The position numbers and the translations under genes are program-made. The notes below the pieces were generated by a model. The model saw nothing but the letters and a program-made list of their open reading frames with translations, ran no database searches and was not told the origin of the DNA. This document shows positions 16,818-27,734 of a DNA stretch of 64,000 nucleotides, piece by piece; the stretch's first letter is position 1, and each line of letters opens with the position of its first letter. The DNA is from Sphingorhabdus sp. EL138 (lineage in GTDB: Bacteria > Pseudomonadota > Alphaproteobacteria > Sphingomonadales > Sphingomonadaceae), in NCBI RefSeq assembly GCF_945882965.1, contig NZ_CAMCWY010000005.1, positions 57,439 through 121,438 on the forward strand, given 5' to 3'.

Positions 16818-16986
16818 ACGCACACGTTCCATTAACGCCTGTTCGTGACGCGAAGCGCATTTTGGCCTTGCCTGTCCGTTTAACGCTGATCTGATTTGCA
16901 CTTCCGCGCTGGCAACCTGTGTCATCAACCGATGGCGATGGAGCGAAGCACTTGACCCAGTCGGCGACGGACGTCATTGCAGGTTA

Positions 16987-17226
16987 ATGACTCAAGACGT
17001 AGCCGACATGAATTTTGAAACTGCGCTGCGTGCGCTTGAAGACATCGTCCATAAGTTGGAAAGCGGTGAGGCTCCGCTCGATGAATCCATCGCCTTGTAC
17101 GAGCGCGGCAATGCGTTGCGGGCCTTGTGCCAACAACGGCTTGATACGGCGAAGGCGCGTATTGAGGCCATCGTACAAGGGCCAGATGGATCGCCAACGG
17201 GTACAACAACATTCGATGCCGGATGA
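16987..17226 (+). CDS. xseB: Exodeoxyribonuclease VII small subunit
   Basis: A 79-residue helical subunit that joins the large subunit XseA in a single-strand-specific exonuclease used in DNA repair. The core ALRALEDIVHKLESGEAPLD followed by SIALYERGNALRALC is the family signature. Its stop overlaps the start of ispA by four bases (ATGA). The xseB-ispA arrangement is widespread; here dxs, which often follows, is absent and coaD takes that place. Confidence 0.95.
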   Translation: MTQDVADMNFETALRALEDIVHKLESGEAPLDESIALYERGNALRALCQQRLDTAKARIEAIVQGPDGSPTGTTTFDAG

Positions 17227-18131
17227 GCATTATGGCTACGCAAATACCATTATTACAGGACTCACTCGCGCAAATTGCAGCGGACATTGATCACGAATTT
17301 GATACGCTTCTGACGCTACCCGGCGACGCGCGGGACCGCCTATATGCCGCCATGCGCCATGCCGCGATTGGCGGCGGCAAGCGCCTGCGTCCATTGCTTG
17401 TGACCGCGACTGCGGCTCTGTTCCATGTGGACCGTGCGGTGGCTTTGCGCGTTGGCACGGCTGTCGAAGCCATTCATGTTTACTCTTTGGTGCATGACGA
17501 CTTGCCCTGCATGGATGACGACGACCTGCGGCGTGGCAAGCCGACAGTGCACCGCGCGTTTGATGACGCGACGGCGGTTCTGGCGGGCGATTCTCTCCAC
17601 GCCTTGGCATTCGAGATACTCGCGAGCCCGCAAACGCATGGCGACCCGTTCGTGCGCGGTGAGTTGGTATCTACCCTAGCATTGGCAAGCGGTCCGGAAG
17701 GCATGGCTGGCGGGCAAATGATGGACATCGAAGCCGAGAAATCTGCGTTTGATCTCCAAACCATCATGCGCCTGCAAGCGCTTAAGACTGGCGCTCTGAT
17801 TGCCGCCAGCGTCGAAATGGGCGCGATATTAGGACATATCCCGACAGAAGGCCGAACGCATTTGCGGGGATATGCCCGAGACATTGGCCTTGCCTTTCAG
17901 ATTGCCGATGACATCATGGATGTCGAAGGTGATCCTGAACTGGCCGGCAAAGCGCTTCAAAAAGACGCGGCGGCCAATAAAGGCACTTTTGTATCTCTCA
18001 TGGGACTCGAACGCGCCAAGCAGCAGGCGGAAATGCTTGTGCAGCAGGCCAATGACCATCTGGCGACTTATGGTGCCGAAGCCGATCTTCTGCGCGCCAT
18101 TGCCAATTATATTACCGAAAGGGACCGCTAA
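17223..18131 (+). CDS. ispA: Polyprenyl (farnesyl/geranylgeranyl) diphosphate synthase
   Basis: Condenses isopentenyl diphosphate with allylic diphosphates to give farnesyl or geranylgeranyl diphosphate for quinones, undecaprenyl carriers and carotenoids. The 302 residues contain GGGKRLRPLLV, the first aspartate-rich motif DDLPCMDDDD near residue 95, the second in QIADDIMDVEGD near 226, and the LALASGPEGMAGGQMMDIE stretch. ATG 17223 overlaps xseB; ATG 17232 is an alternative. It is immediately followed by coaD with no spacer. Confidence 0.93.
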   Translation: MSIMATQIPLLQDSLAQIAADIDHEFDTLLTLPGDARDRLYAAMRHAAIGGGKRLRPLLVTATAALFHVDRAVALRVGTAVEAIHVYSLVHDDLPCMDDDDLRRGKPTVHRAFDDATAVLAGDSLHALAFEILASPQTHGDPFVRGELVSTLALASGPEGMAGGQMMDIEAEKSAFDLQTIMRLQALKTGALIAASVEMGAILGHIPTEGRTHLRGYARDIGLAFQIADDIMDVEGDPELAGKALQKDAAANKGTFVSLMGLERAKQQAEMLVQQANDHLATYGAEADLLRAIANYITERDR

Positions 18132-18647
18132 ATGACACACCGGATTGGCGTATATCCCGGCACATTTGACCCAATCACCTTGGGCCATATGGACATCATC
18201 CGGCGCGGCGCAAAATTGGTAGATGAATTGATCATCGGCGTAACCACAAACGCGGCCAAATCCCCGATGTTTTCGGATGATGAACGGATTGCAATGGTCG
18301 AGCGCGAAGTTGCCAGCATCGGTTCGGCGCATATTCGCGTTGTTGGGTTCAACTCATTGCTTATGGATTTTGCCGAAGCGCAAGGTGCCAGCACCGTCAT
18401 TCGTGGTATTCGCGGCGTCACGGATTTCGAATATGAATATCAACTCACGGGCATGAACCGCCAATTGAACGATCGCGTCGAAACGCTGTTTTTAATGGCC
18501 GACGTGTCATTACAACCCATTGCCTCTCGGCTGGTGAAGGAAATTGCGATTTACGGCGGCGAAATCGGGAAGTTTGTGACCCCCAATATTCGCAACGAAG
18601 TCGTTGCGCGCGTGCAAAAGCTGGGCAAAAAAGGCGTTAAGCGCTAA
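18132..18647 (+). CDS. coaD: Pantetheine-phosphate adenylyltransferase
   Basis: Fourth step of coenzyme A synthesis: transfers AMP from ATP to 4'-phosphopantetheine. The 171 residues contain the nucleotidyltransferase motif GTFDPITLGHMDII (T/HxGH) near the N-terminus, the FNSLLMDFAEAQG and VIRGIRGVTDFEYEYQ substrate segments and SSR-like SLQPIASRLVKEIA. ATG 18132 directly follows the ispA stop. It converges with the DUF2721 gene and overlaps it by four bases. Confidence 0.96.
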   Translation: MTHRIGVYPGTFDPITLGHMDIIRRGAKLVDELIIGVTTNAAKSPMFSDDERIAMVEREVASIGSAHIRVVGFNSLLMDFAEAQGASTVIRGIRGVTDFEYEYQLTGMNRQLNDRVETLFLMADVSLQPIASRLVKEIAIYGGEIGKFVTPNIRNEVVARVQKLGKKGVKR

Positions 18648-19147
18648 ACCGGCTTGTGTCGCTTGCGTTCCTTAGGTTTTGGGGGCGGTGGTAACTCGAG
18701 ATACTCCTCCGGTACATAGATAGCATAGGTCGCCAGCCGGATTTCACCGACGAACTGGAACAGGCAGGCCGATAATAACGCCAAGGCCAGCATGAACAAT
18801 GCCACGGCGACCCAAGCAGCGTGCGTATTGGTCAGTCCGAGCACAAACAGCGCGACTATCATGACGCACACCGAAATGGCCGACAGCACCGCAAACAATA
18901 TGGACGAACCCACGACGCGCATGCGCTTTTCGATGATCCGCAATTCACGCACGACACGCTCGTGCGCTATGCCTTCAGTGTTGGGATATTGGCGCTGCAA
19001 ATCGCGTGAGCGGTCTACAATGCGCGCCAGTCGGCCAGTAAGCACATTGAGAAGGCTGCCTACTGCGACGAGCAGGAACGCTGGTGTAAGTGCCGTCTGC
19101 AGAACAGAAATGACGGCAGCAAGATCCGGGCCGAATTCACCTTCCAT
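18644..19147 (-). CDS. DUF2721 membrane protein
   Basis: A 167-residue integral membrane protein of the DUF2721 family, function unknown. It has an N-terminal hydrophobic segment (VISVLQTALTPAFLLVAVGS), a conserved basic loop (GRLARIVDRSRDLQRQY), two central helices around residues 80-140, and a proline/lysine-rich cytoplasmic tail. Its start overlaps the 3' end of the acyl-CoA synthetase gene by 11 bases, so they are likely one transcript; a role in fatty-acid or envelope physiology is only suggested by that. Confidence 0.8.
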   Translation of the reverse strand: MEGEFGPDLAAVISVLQTALTPAFLLVAVGSLLNVLTGRLARIVDRSRDLQRQYPNTEGIAHERVVRELRIIEKRMRVVGSSILFAVLSAISVCVMIVALFVLGLTNTHAAWVAVALFMLALALLSACLFQFVGEIRLATYAIYVPEEYLELPPPPKPKERKRHKPV

Positions 19148-20693
19148 TTTGCTTCTCTGCCGCCAAAGCGCGCAAGTCGGTTTTCAGCAATTTGCCAATA
19201 TGACTGCGCGGCATTTCGTCGATGGTGTAGAGCACTGAAATCCGCTGCGTCTTGCCAAGCTGCCCGTTCACACGCGCAAGAATGGAGTCAGGCGATGCCG
19301 CCGCGTCCGTCAACCGCACAAAGCCAACGGGCGTTTCGCCCCACGCTTCCGAAGGCATGCCAACCACCGCAGCCTCGGCCACTTCGGGCTGCGCCTCCAA
19401 CAATTCCTCAAGGTCTTTCGGGTAAATGTTGAAGCCACCGGAAATGATCATGTCCTTGGCACGGCCCACAATCGAGACGAAGCCATCCTCGTCAACAATG
19501 CCAATATCTCCCGTTTTCAGCCAAATGTTTCCATCCGCGTCACGCCACTCCATCTCGCGTGTTTTTTCTGGTTGGTTTTTGTAACCGGACATCATGGTGG
19601 GCGACCGACCGGTCAGCACGCCTTTGGCACCGGCGGGCAGGCGATTGTCATCCTCGTCCAATACGATCAGTTCATGGCCCGTAACTGGCTGCCCTACGGT
19701 GTGCAGCTTGTTGGGATAGTGATGGGCCTGCAACATGCACACAACGCCCCCTTCAGTCATACCGTAAATCTCGACAAGGCCGCCCGGCCAACGCTGAAGC
19801 ACATCGGCCTTCAACTCCGCGGCAAAAGGCGCGCTGGTGCAGAATTTTACGATGAAGCTGCTGAGATCGTAATTATCAAATTCCACATGCGTCATCAGCC
19901 GGGAATATTGCACTGGCACAAGCATGGTGTGCGTGGTCTGATCGGTCTGCGCATGGTCAAGATAGGCCAGAGCATCAAATTTCTCCATGATCCGCGCAAA
20001 ACCACCATGACAGATCGTTGGCAGAAATACCGCCAATGTCGTGTTCGAGTATAAAGGCGTCGAGACCAACGACCGCGTGTCGCTGTTGTAGATTGACTTG
20101 AATCCACCTGCCATCTGGCGCCAGCGCATGCCATGCGAATGGATAATGCCCTTGGGCGTTCCCGTGGTGCCACTCGAATAAATGATGTTGAACGGGTCAG
20201 TCGCAGCGGGCGGCGGCGCGTCAAAACGCGCGCCTTCCTCTGCCATCCAGTCGGTCAGTGCCGGATGGTCACCAACGGCATTTTCAAGCATGACAATTTT
20301 GACATTGCCCAGATCGACGCCTTCAATATCAGCCAGTTTCGCAGCATCGACGAACAAATGCATCGCGCCGGAATCTTTGAACATCGCGGCCAACTGCGCG
20401 GGCGTTGCCGATGTCGTCAATGGTGCAGCGCAACCCCCTGCGCGCACGACGGCAAGATACACCAACGCATAGGGAATATTGCTGGTCCCCAATATGGCAA
20501 CCGCTTGCCCCCGCTGTAGCCCGTCGCGCTTTAGCACTGCGGCTATCCGCGCTGTTGCTTGCGCAAGTTCGCGCCACGTCAGTTCGGAACTGCTATCGGC
20601 AAGCGCACGCGCATGAGGCTTTTCCTCGCCCCAAGCGCGAATGAGCGCGCCGAAATCACCAAATGATTTTTCCAATTCAGTATCGATCAACAT
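19137..20693 (-). CDS. AMP-binding acyl-CoA synthetase
   Basis: An adenylate-forming enzyme of 518 residues that activates a carboxylic acid to its acyl-CoA via acyl-AMP. The P-loop motif YSSGTTGTPKG lies near residue 170, EIYGMTEGG near 313, and the A8/A10 hinge segments KTGDIGIVDEDGFVSIVGR and PRSHIGKLLK near the C-terminus. The overall layout is that of medium/long-chain fatty-acid or feruloyl-type ligases; substrate chain length cannot be read off. DUF2721 follows with overlapping frames. Confidence 0.88.
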   Translation of the reverse strand: MLIDTELEKSFGDFGALIRAWGEEKPHARALADSSSELTWRELAQATARIAAVLKRDGLQRGQAVAILGTSNIPYALVYLAVVRAGGCAAPLTTSATPAQLAAMFKDSGAMHLFVDAAKLADIEGVDLGNVKIVMLENAVGDHPALTDWMAEEGARFDAPPPAATDPFNIIYSSGTTGTPKGIIHSHGMRWRQMAGGFKSIYNSDTRSLVSTPLYSNTTLAVFLPTICHGGFARIMEKFDALAYLDHAQTDQTTHTMLVPVQYSRLMTHVEFDNYDLSSFIVKFCTSAPFAAELKADVLQRWPGGLVEIYGMTEGGVVCMLQAHHYPNKLHTVGQPVTGHELIVLDEDDNRLPAGAKGVLTGRSPTMMSGYKNQPEKTREMEWRDADGNIWLKTGDIGIVDEDGFVSIVGRAKDMIISGGFNIYPKDLEELLEAQPEVAEAAVVGMPSEAWGETPVGFVRLTDAAASPDSILARVNGQLGKTQRISVLYTIDEMPRSHIGKLLKTDLRALAAEKQNGR

Positions 20694-20736
20694 CTAAATT
20701 CCCGTCTCCGGTTCGCCAGTTTGTCTGCAGGCTTAG

Positions 20737-23463
<2,727 letters not shown>

Positions 23464-23569
23464 GGCAGGATCTTAAGCTTTCGGATGACCGCAAACTTCG
23501 GGCATTATGGCGCTTGGTCGTTCGAATATTGAAATGGTTTGTTTATGTGCCTTCCCTGTTCGAAGAGGC

Positions 23570-23938
23570 ATGATGCACAGAAGCGGTTTTTTCATAATGG
23601 CATTGCTGACATTGCCCGTCTTGGCGCAGGCCGGCGACAGTCGTGTCGAAATCGGCACTGGCATGGCCAGCTATTATGGCGTCGAACTGGGTGGAAGCCG
23701 CACGGCGAGCGGGGAACGCTTTGACCCTGCGGCCATGACCGCTGCCCATCGCACCTTGTCGTTCGGCAGCCGTGTTGCCGTTACAAACCTGGCCAATGGT
23801 CAGGAAGTCGTTGTCCGTATCAACGACCGCGGCCCTTGGGGTAAATCACGCATTGTGGACGTGTCCTATGCCGCAGCCAAGCAACTTGGCATGCACCGCA
23901 CTGGCATTGCCAAAGTGAAGCTTGAACTGCTGGATTAG
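23570..23938 (+). CDS. rlpA: RlpA-like septal protein (double-psi beta-barrel)
   Basis: A 122-residue protein starting at ATG 23570 behind GAAGAGG, with a short signal peptide (IMALLTLPVLAQA). It consists essentially of the double-psi beta-barrel: GMASYYGVELGGSRTASGE, then LPFGSRV-type LSFGSRVAVTNL and VRINDRGPWGKSRIVDVSYAA. No C-terminal SPOR domain is present, so it is a short member of the lytic transglycosylase/RlpA family; the lipobox cysteine of RlpA is also missing. Its TAG stop codon is contributed by the GGGTCAGGACC repeat that separates it from ygfZ. Confidence 0.82.
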   Translation: MMHRSGFFIMALLTLPVLAQAGDSRVEIGTGMASYYGVELGGSRTASGERFDPAAMTAAHRTLSFGSRVAVTNLANGQEVVVRINDRGPWGKSRIVDVSYAAAKQLGMHRTGIAKVKLELLD

Positions 23939-23955
23939 GGTCAGGACCACTTAAA
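23937..23955. repeat. Solo GGGTCAGGACC arm containing both stop codons
   Basis: Nineteen bases (AGGGTCAGGACCACTTAAA) identical to 13893-13911, the outer arm of the 102-base element. Its first two bases complete the TAG stop of rlpA (23936-23938), and its TTA at 23951-23953 is the complement of the TAA stop of the convergent ygfZ. Confidence 0.75.
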
Positions 23956-24673
23956 CAATCGCAGCGCGCTGCCATTCGGGCAGATTGAGCGCGTTCATAT
24001 CCTCGACACGGCGTAACTCCACTGACAGCCCAAGTTCAGGATAAGCACACCGCTGGCGGTTAAGGTCGGCCTGTTCCAACGGCACGACTACCAGCCGCCG
24101 GCTGACCTTTTGCCGCCAGTTCATGCGCGCGGTGTTTTCTTGGCCCACATAGCATCCCTTGTTGAACGATACGCCGTTCAGTTCGGCAGCATTCGCCTCA
24201 AGCCATAAGGTTTGCTCGCTTCCAAGCTCAGCTACCCCTTCAGGTATGCCCAATGCCAGCCGATGTGCGCGATACTCGGCGCTGACGTCCACATCATCTG
24301 CTGCGGGGGTTCCAAGCCGCCGTTTGCCCATATCGGGATGACGCGGGTCGCCGCTGCCGTCTGCGTTCCAAAAGACCGCGCAGGACGAATCAATCGCAAT
24401 CGCAATCTTGCGCCGCAACCGATAGATAGACAGCCGCCGAACGAACGCTTCTGCCTGCGCATGTTCACAATCGATGAGCACATCGTCGCCATCCGCCCAT
24501 AACAGAAAATCGAACAACGCCTTGCCTTGCGGGCTCAAGAGCCCCGCCCATAAGGGCATCACAGCTGCCGTATCCTGCGTCACCAGCCCTTGCAGGAATT
24601 GACGCACATCTTCATCGGTTTCGGTGGGCGACAAACGGACGACATGACGGTCAAATAGACGGGTGTTTCGCAT
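23951..24673 (-). CDS. ygfZ: Folate-binding protein YgfZ
   Basis: A tetrahydrofolate-binding protein needed for maintenance of some iron-sulphur enzymes such as MiaB. ATG 24673 (MRNTRLFDRHVV) gives 240 residues; the longer open frame overlaps the pyrC start and is not conserved. The family signature KGCYVGQENTARM (K-G-C-Y-x-G-Q-E) lies near residue 172, and the aminomethyltransferase-like N-terminal part includes FLQGLVTQD and GLLSPQGKALFDFLLW. It is convergent with rlpA and divergent from pyrC. Confidence 0.92.
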   Translation of the reverse strand: MRNTRLFDRHVVRLSPTETDEDVRQFLQGLVTQDTAAVMPLWAGLLSPQGKALFDFLLWADGDDVLIDCEHAQAEAFVRRLSIYRLRRKIAIAIDSSCAVFWNADGSGDPRHPDMGKRRLGTPAADDVDVSAEYRAHRLALGIPEGVAELGSEQTLWLEANAAELNGVSFNKGCYVGQENTARMNWRQKVSRRLVVVPLEQADLNRQRCAYPELGLSVELRRVEDMNALNLPEWQRAAIV

Positions 24674-24711
24674 AGGTGACAGATAGGGCGACGAACGCTT
24701 AAAGGGAAGCC

Positions 24712-25755
24712 ATGACCGACCAAATGATTCTATCCATCCGCCGTCCCGACGACTGGCACGTCCATTTGCGCGATAATGCCGTGATGCGCAGCGTGGTGCC
24801 TTATACCGCGGCACAATTCGCGCGCGCTATTGTCATGCCCAATCTGTCTCCGCCCATAACGACGGTCGAAGCGGGCGCGGCCTATCGCGACCGCATTTTG
24901 GCTGCTGTGCCGCACGGGGTCAGCTTCACGCCTTTGATAACGGCCTATCTGACCGACGCGACGGACGGCGAGAAACTGGCGCGGGGCTTTACCGAAGGCG
25001 TGTTTACCGCGGCAAAATTATACCCCGCTCATGCAACGACCGGAAGCGCCCATGGCGTGACCAATGTCGCCAAGATCATGCCCGCACTTGCGCATATGGC
25101 GCGCATTGGCATGCCATTGCTCATCCACGGCGAAGTGACCGATTCACATGTCGACATATTCGACCGGGAGGCCGTGTTCATCGAACGCACACTATCAAAG
25201 CTCGTGCGCGACTTGCCTGAGCTGCGCGTCGTTTTTGAACATATTACTACGGCAGATGCGGTCGCCTTTGTCAATGATGCCAGCGATAACATCGCCGCCA
25301 CAATTACGCCGCAGCATTTGCACATCAATCGCAATGCCATGTTCGAAGGTGGCATCCGCCCGCATGCATATTGCCTGCCAGTGGCGAAGCGCGAAGTACA
25401 CAGGCTTGCCCTGCGCAAGGCCGCGACATCAGGCAGCGCCAAATTTTTCCTTGGTACCGACAGCGCCCCGCATGACACATCCGCCAAGGAAAGCGCCTGC
25501 GGCTGCGCAGGGATATTCAACGCGCCATTTGCCATGGAAAGCTATGCCGCGGTTTTTGAAGAAGAGGGCGCGTTGAACAAGCTTGAAGCCTTCGCGTCAG
25601 AAAACGGCCCGCATTTTTATCGCCTGCCGCTGAATGAAGATCGCATAACGCTGGAGCGTGTGGACACACCGGTTCCCCAGTTGCTTGCGTTAGAAGGCGT
25701 TTCAGTCGTGCCCTTTCACGCGGGCGAAACTTTGCGCTGGTGCTATCGGGCTTAG
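24712..25755 (+). CDS. pyrC: Dihydroorotase (class II)
   Basis: Third step of pyrimidine synthesis: cyclises carbamoyl-aspartate to dihydroorotate. The 347 residues carry the metal-binding HVHLRD at 16-21, the carboxylated lysine region in [19 protein letters not shown] near residue 105, the histidines in LLIHGEVTD and VFEHITT, and the catalytic aspartate in [10 protein letters not shown]. Length and motifs match the homodimeric E. coli PyrC type rather than the PyrC/PyrB-complex type. It is convergent with rarD. Confidence 0.96.
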   Translation: MTDQMILSIRRPDDWHVHLRDNAVMRSVVPYTAAQFARAIVMPNLSPPITTVEAGAAYRDRILAAVPHGVSFTPLITAYLTDATDGEKLARGFTEGVFTAAKLYPAHATTGSAHGVTNVAKIMPALAHMARIGMPLLIHGEVTDSHVDIFDREAVFIERTLSKLVRDLPELRVVFEHITTADAVAFVNDASDNIAATITPQHLHINRNAMFEGGIRPHAYCLPVAKREVHRLALRKAATSGSAKFFLGTDSAPHDTSAKESACGCAGIFNAPFAMESYAAVFEEEGALNKLEAFASENGPHFYRLPLNEDRITLERVDTPVPQLLALEGVSVVPFHAGETLRWCYRA

Positions 25756-25764
25756 GATCAGGGC

Positions 25765-26661
25765 TTAGGCCTTTGCGGCCCGATAGGTTTTGATCGCATC
25801 TGCGCAGAATATCGCGATACTGAACCAAATAAGGATGAAGCACGCCAGTTTGGTTGTGCTTAACGGTTCGTCATAGGCATAGAAACCCAATAAAAATGCT
25901 ATCGACGGCGCGATATACTGAACGAAGCCAAGGCTGGCATAACTCATCCGCTGCGCCGCTGTTGCAAACATCAACAGCGGGATTGCTGTGACTGCGCCTG
26001 CAAGGATTAACAGCCCGGATGTCGTATAATCATCGCCGAACCCGCCAGTGCCAGCGTGCGCATACCAGAACACTGCGCCAAGCGATAAGGGCGCAAGCAA
26101 CGTCGTTTCAATGGCGAGGCCAGGTACAGAGCCAACGGGCGTTACTTTGCGGATGAGACCGTATAGGCCAAAGCTGAGGGCCAAGGATACCGAGACCCAT
26201 AATGTGTCGAGCGCATCGCCGATGAGGATAGCAACGCCAATGGCGGCGACCGCGACAGCCACCATTTGCAGCGGACGAAGCCGCTCACCCAGAAACAGCC
26301 ACCCGAGAAGCACATTCACCAAGGGATTAAGATAATAACCCAGGCTGGCGGCCAATATGTGATCGGTGGAAACAGCCCAAATATATATGAGCCAATTGAC
26401 AGCAATCAGCGTCGCTGTTGCCAGCAAGTTGCGTAAATGCACCTTGTGCCGGAAAATAGCGCCATATTCGTGCAACTGCTTGCGAAACGCCATGATTACC
26501 AGCAGCAATGGGATCGACCATAATATCCGCTGCGCCACGATAGCTATTGGCGGCACGTGGTTCAAAAGCTTAAAATATACGGGCATGAAGCCCCAGATCA
26601 GATAGGCTGATATCGCATAAGGCAGGCCGCTGGCCAGCTCGGTTTGTTTATCATCTGCCAT
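25765..26661 (-). CDS. rarD: EamA-family transporter RarD
   Basis: A 298-residue inner-membrane protein of the drug/metabolite transporter superfamily with ten hydrophobic helices in two EamA repeats. The N-terminal YAISAYLIWGFMPVYFK, followed by AQRILWSIPLL, is the RarD subgroup signature, as is NWLIYIWAVSTDHILAASLG. RarD proteins were named for chloramphenicol-related phenotypes, but their natural substrate is unsettled. A four-codon polar start (MADDKQTELASG) precedes the first helix. It is convergent with pyrC, and the small membrane-protein gene lies just upstream on the minus strand. Confidence 0.85.
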   Translation of the reverse strand: MADDKQTELASGLPYAISAYLIWGFMPVYFKLLNHVPPIAIVAQRILWSIPLLLVIMAFRKQLHEYGAIFRHKVHLRNLLATATLIAVNWLIYIWAVSTDHILAASLGYYLNPLVNVLLGWLFLGERLRPLQMVAVAVAAIGVAILIGDALDTLWVSVSLALSFGLYGLIRKVTPVGSVPGLAIETTLLAPLSLGAVFWYAHAGTGGFGDDYTTSGLLILAGAVTAIPLLMFATAAQRMSYASLGFVQYIAPSIAFLLGFYAYDEPLSTTKLACFILIWFSIAIFCADAIKTYRAAKA

Positions 26662-26690
26662 GTTTTAAAGCATCCGCCCTCAATACAGGG

Positions 26691-26912
26691 TCAGATAATC
26701 CCGCCGCCAATCCAGAGGCGAAGTGCGCAAATCGCCATGACCACCAGACAAAAATTACGGCCGCCATTTTTATCCGAGATAAGCCCAAACACCGCGCCAG
26801 CACCGGCGATCAAGATGATGAACCAGTTCAGCCATCCCAGAAACGGGATGAACCCGATGAAAGACAGGATAAGGGCAATGAGGCCCAGAAGGATCGCGAT
26901 AACATTTACCAT
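26691..26912 (-). CDS. Small two-helix membrane protein
   Basis: A 73-residue hydrophobic protein starting at ATG 26912 (MVNVIAILLGLIALILSFIG). Two or three helices are separated by a short polar loop (ISDKNGGRN). A longer frame exists but its extra N-terminus is basic and not membrane-like. The protein resembles the short, glycine-bearing membrane proteins widely annotated as hypothetical in sphingomonads; I do not recognise a named family. It lies just upstream of rarD on the same strand. Confidence 0.55.
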   Translation of the reverse strand: MVNVIAILLGLIALILSFIGFIPFLGWLNWFIILIAGAGAVFGLISDKNGGRNFCLVVMAICALRLWIGGGII

Positions 26913-27054
26913 GTGCGGACTGTGGCGCGTTTTGGGCGGCGTGGCAAGTAAAGGCAGTCGCGACATACGCAATCGCGGCAGCAAAATATGCAGATGACAA
27001 GAGGCTCAGGCTGTTGCCAACCCAAGCCCCTTTGCCTTCATGCGTTTTTAGGCA

Positions 27055-27609
27055 TTAGCGCCATTGTTCGAGGCCCCTATAGTCGATATCCAAGACACGG
27101 CCCTGCTCAACGGTACAACTAAACCGTCCCTTGTTATATCCGCGACCGTACGCGTTGGAGTCGGAGCGATTATAGCGGTCGTTGCCATAGGCATTGTAGC
27201 CGCGACCGGCATCTTGGACGACAACATTGCCGTTCACGCGATAGCCGTAACGTGTGCGCTGAATGTCACGGATTTGCGTCACTTCCGAACGGCTATAGCC
27301 ATTTGCCCGGCGTTCAACATTATGAACACATTGGTTGACCGCATCACGGCTATTTCCGCTGCGATAGGCATTGGAATTGCGCGCACGATTATAGTCATAA
27401 TTGCCGCCATCATCATAACGATTATTATTGCCAGCGGAAAGCACGGCGGCCAGACCACCGAGCACAACTGCTCCAGCAATAATCTCGCCAGCGCTGATCC
27501 CGTCACGATGACGGTCATAGCGATCCTGCGCTTGAGCAGGGGCAACGGCGCTAACCAAAACTGCCGCAGCAGCTCCGGCTCCAAGCAAGCTTTTGGTCAT
27601 GTATTTCAT
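27055..27609 (-). CDS. Secreted Tyr/Asn/Gly-rich hypothetical protein
   Basis: A 184-residue exported protein. ATG 27609 has GGAG seven bases upstream; ATG 27615 would sit too close to it. A Sec signal peptide ends at VAPAQAQD. Next come a short glycine-rich hydrophobic stretch (AGEIIAGAVVLGGLAAVLSA), a Tyr/Asn/Arg-rich low-complexity zone, a conserved-looking core with one cysteine (AVNQCVHNVERRANG and IRDIQRTRYGYRVNG) and a C-terminal part with a second cysteine (GRFSCTVEQGRVLDIDYRG). Function is unknown; an envelope or periplasmic role is inferred from the signal peptide and hydrophobic segment. Confidence 0.7.
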   Translation of the reverse strand: MKYMTKSLLGAGAAAAVLVSAVAPAQAQDRYDRHRDGISAGEIIAGAVVLGGLAAVLSAGNNNRYDDGGNYDYNRARNSNAYRSGNSRDAVNQCVHNVERRANGYSRSEVTQIRDIQRTRYGYRVNGNVVVQDAGRGYNAYGNDRYNRSDSNAYGRGYNKGRFSCTVEQGRVLDIDYRGLEQWR

Positions 27610-27734
27610 CGTCATTCTCCAGGTCGGGCGCAGTCATTTCTGGCCGATGGAGACGAAGTAGCCGATTCGGTTTGACCGGATGCTGAATTGACTTGTCAGC
27701 ATCCGTTCATACAAATCAGCGTTTTTATGAACGA

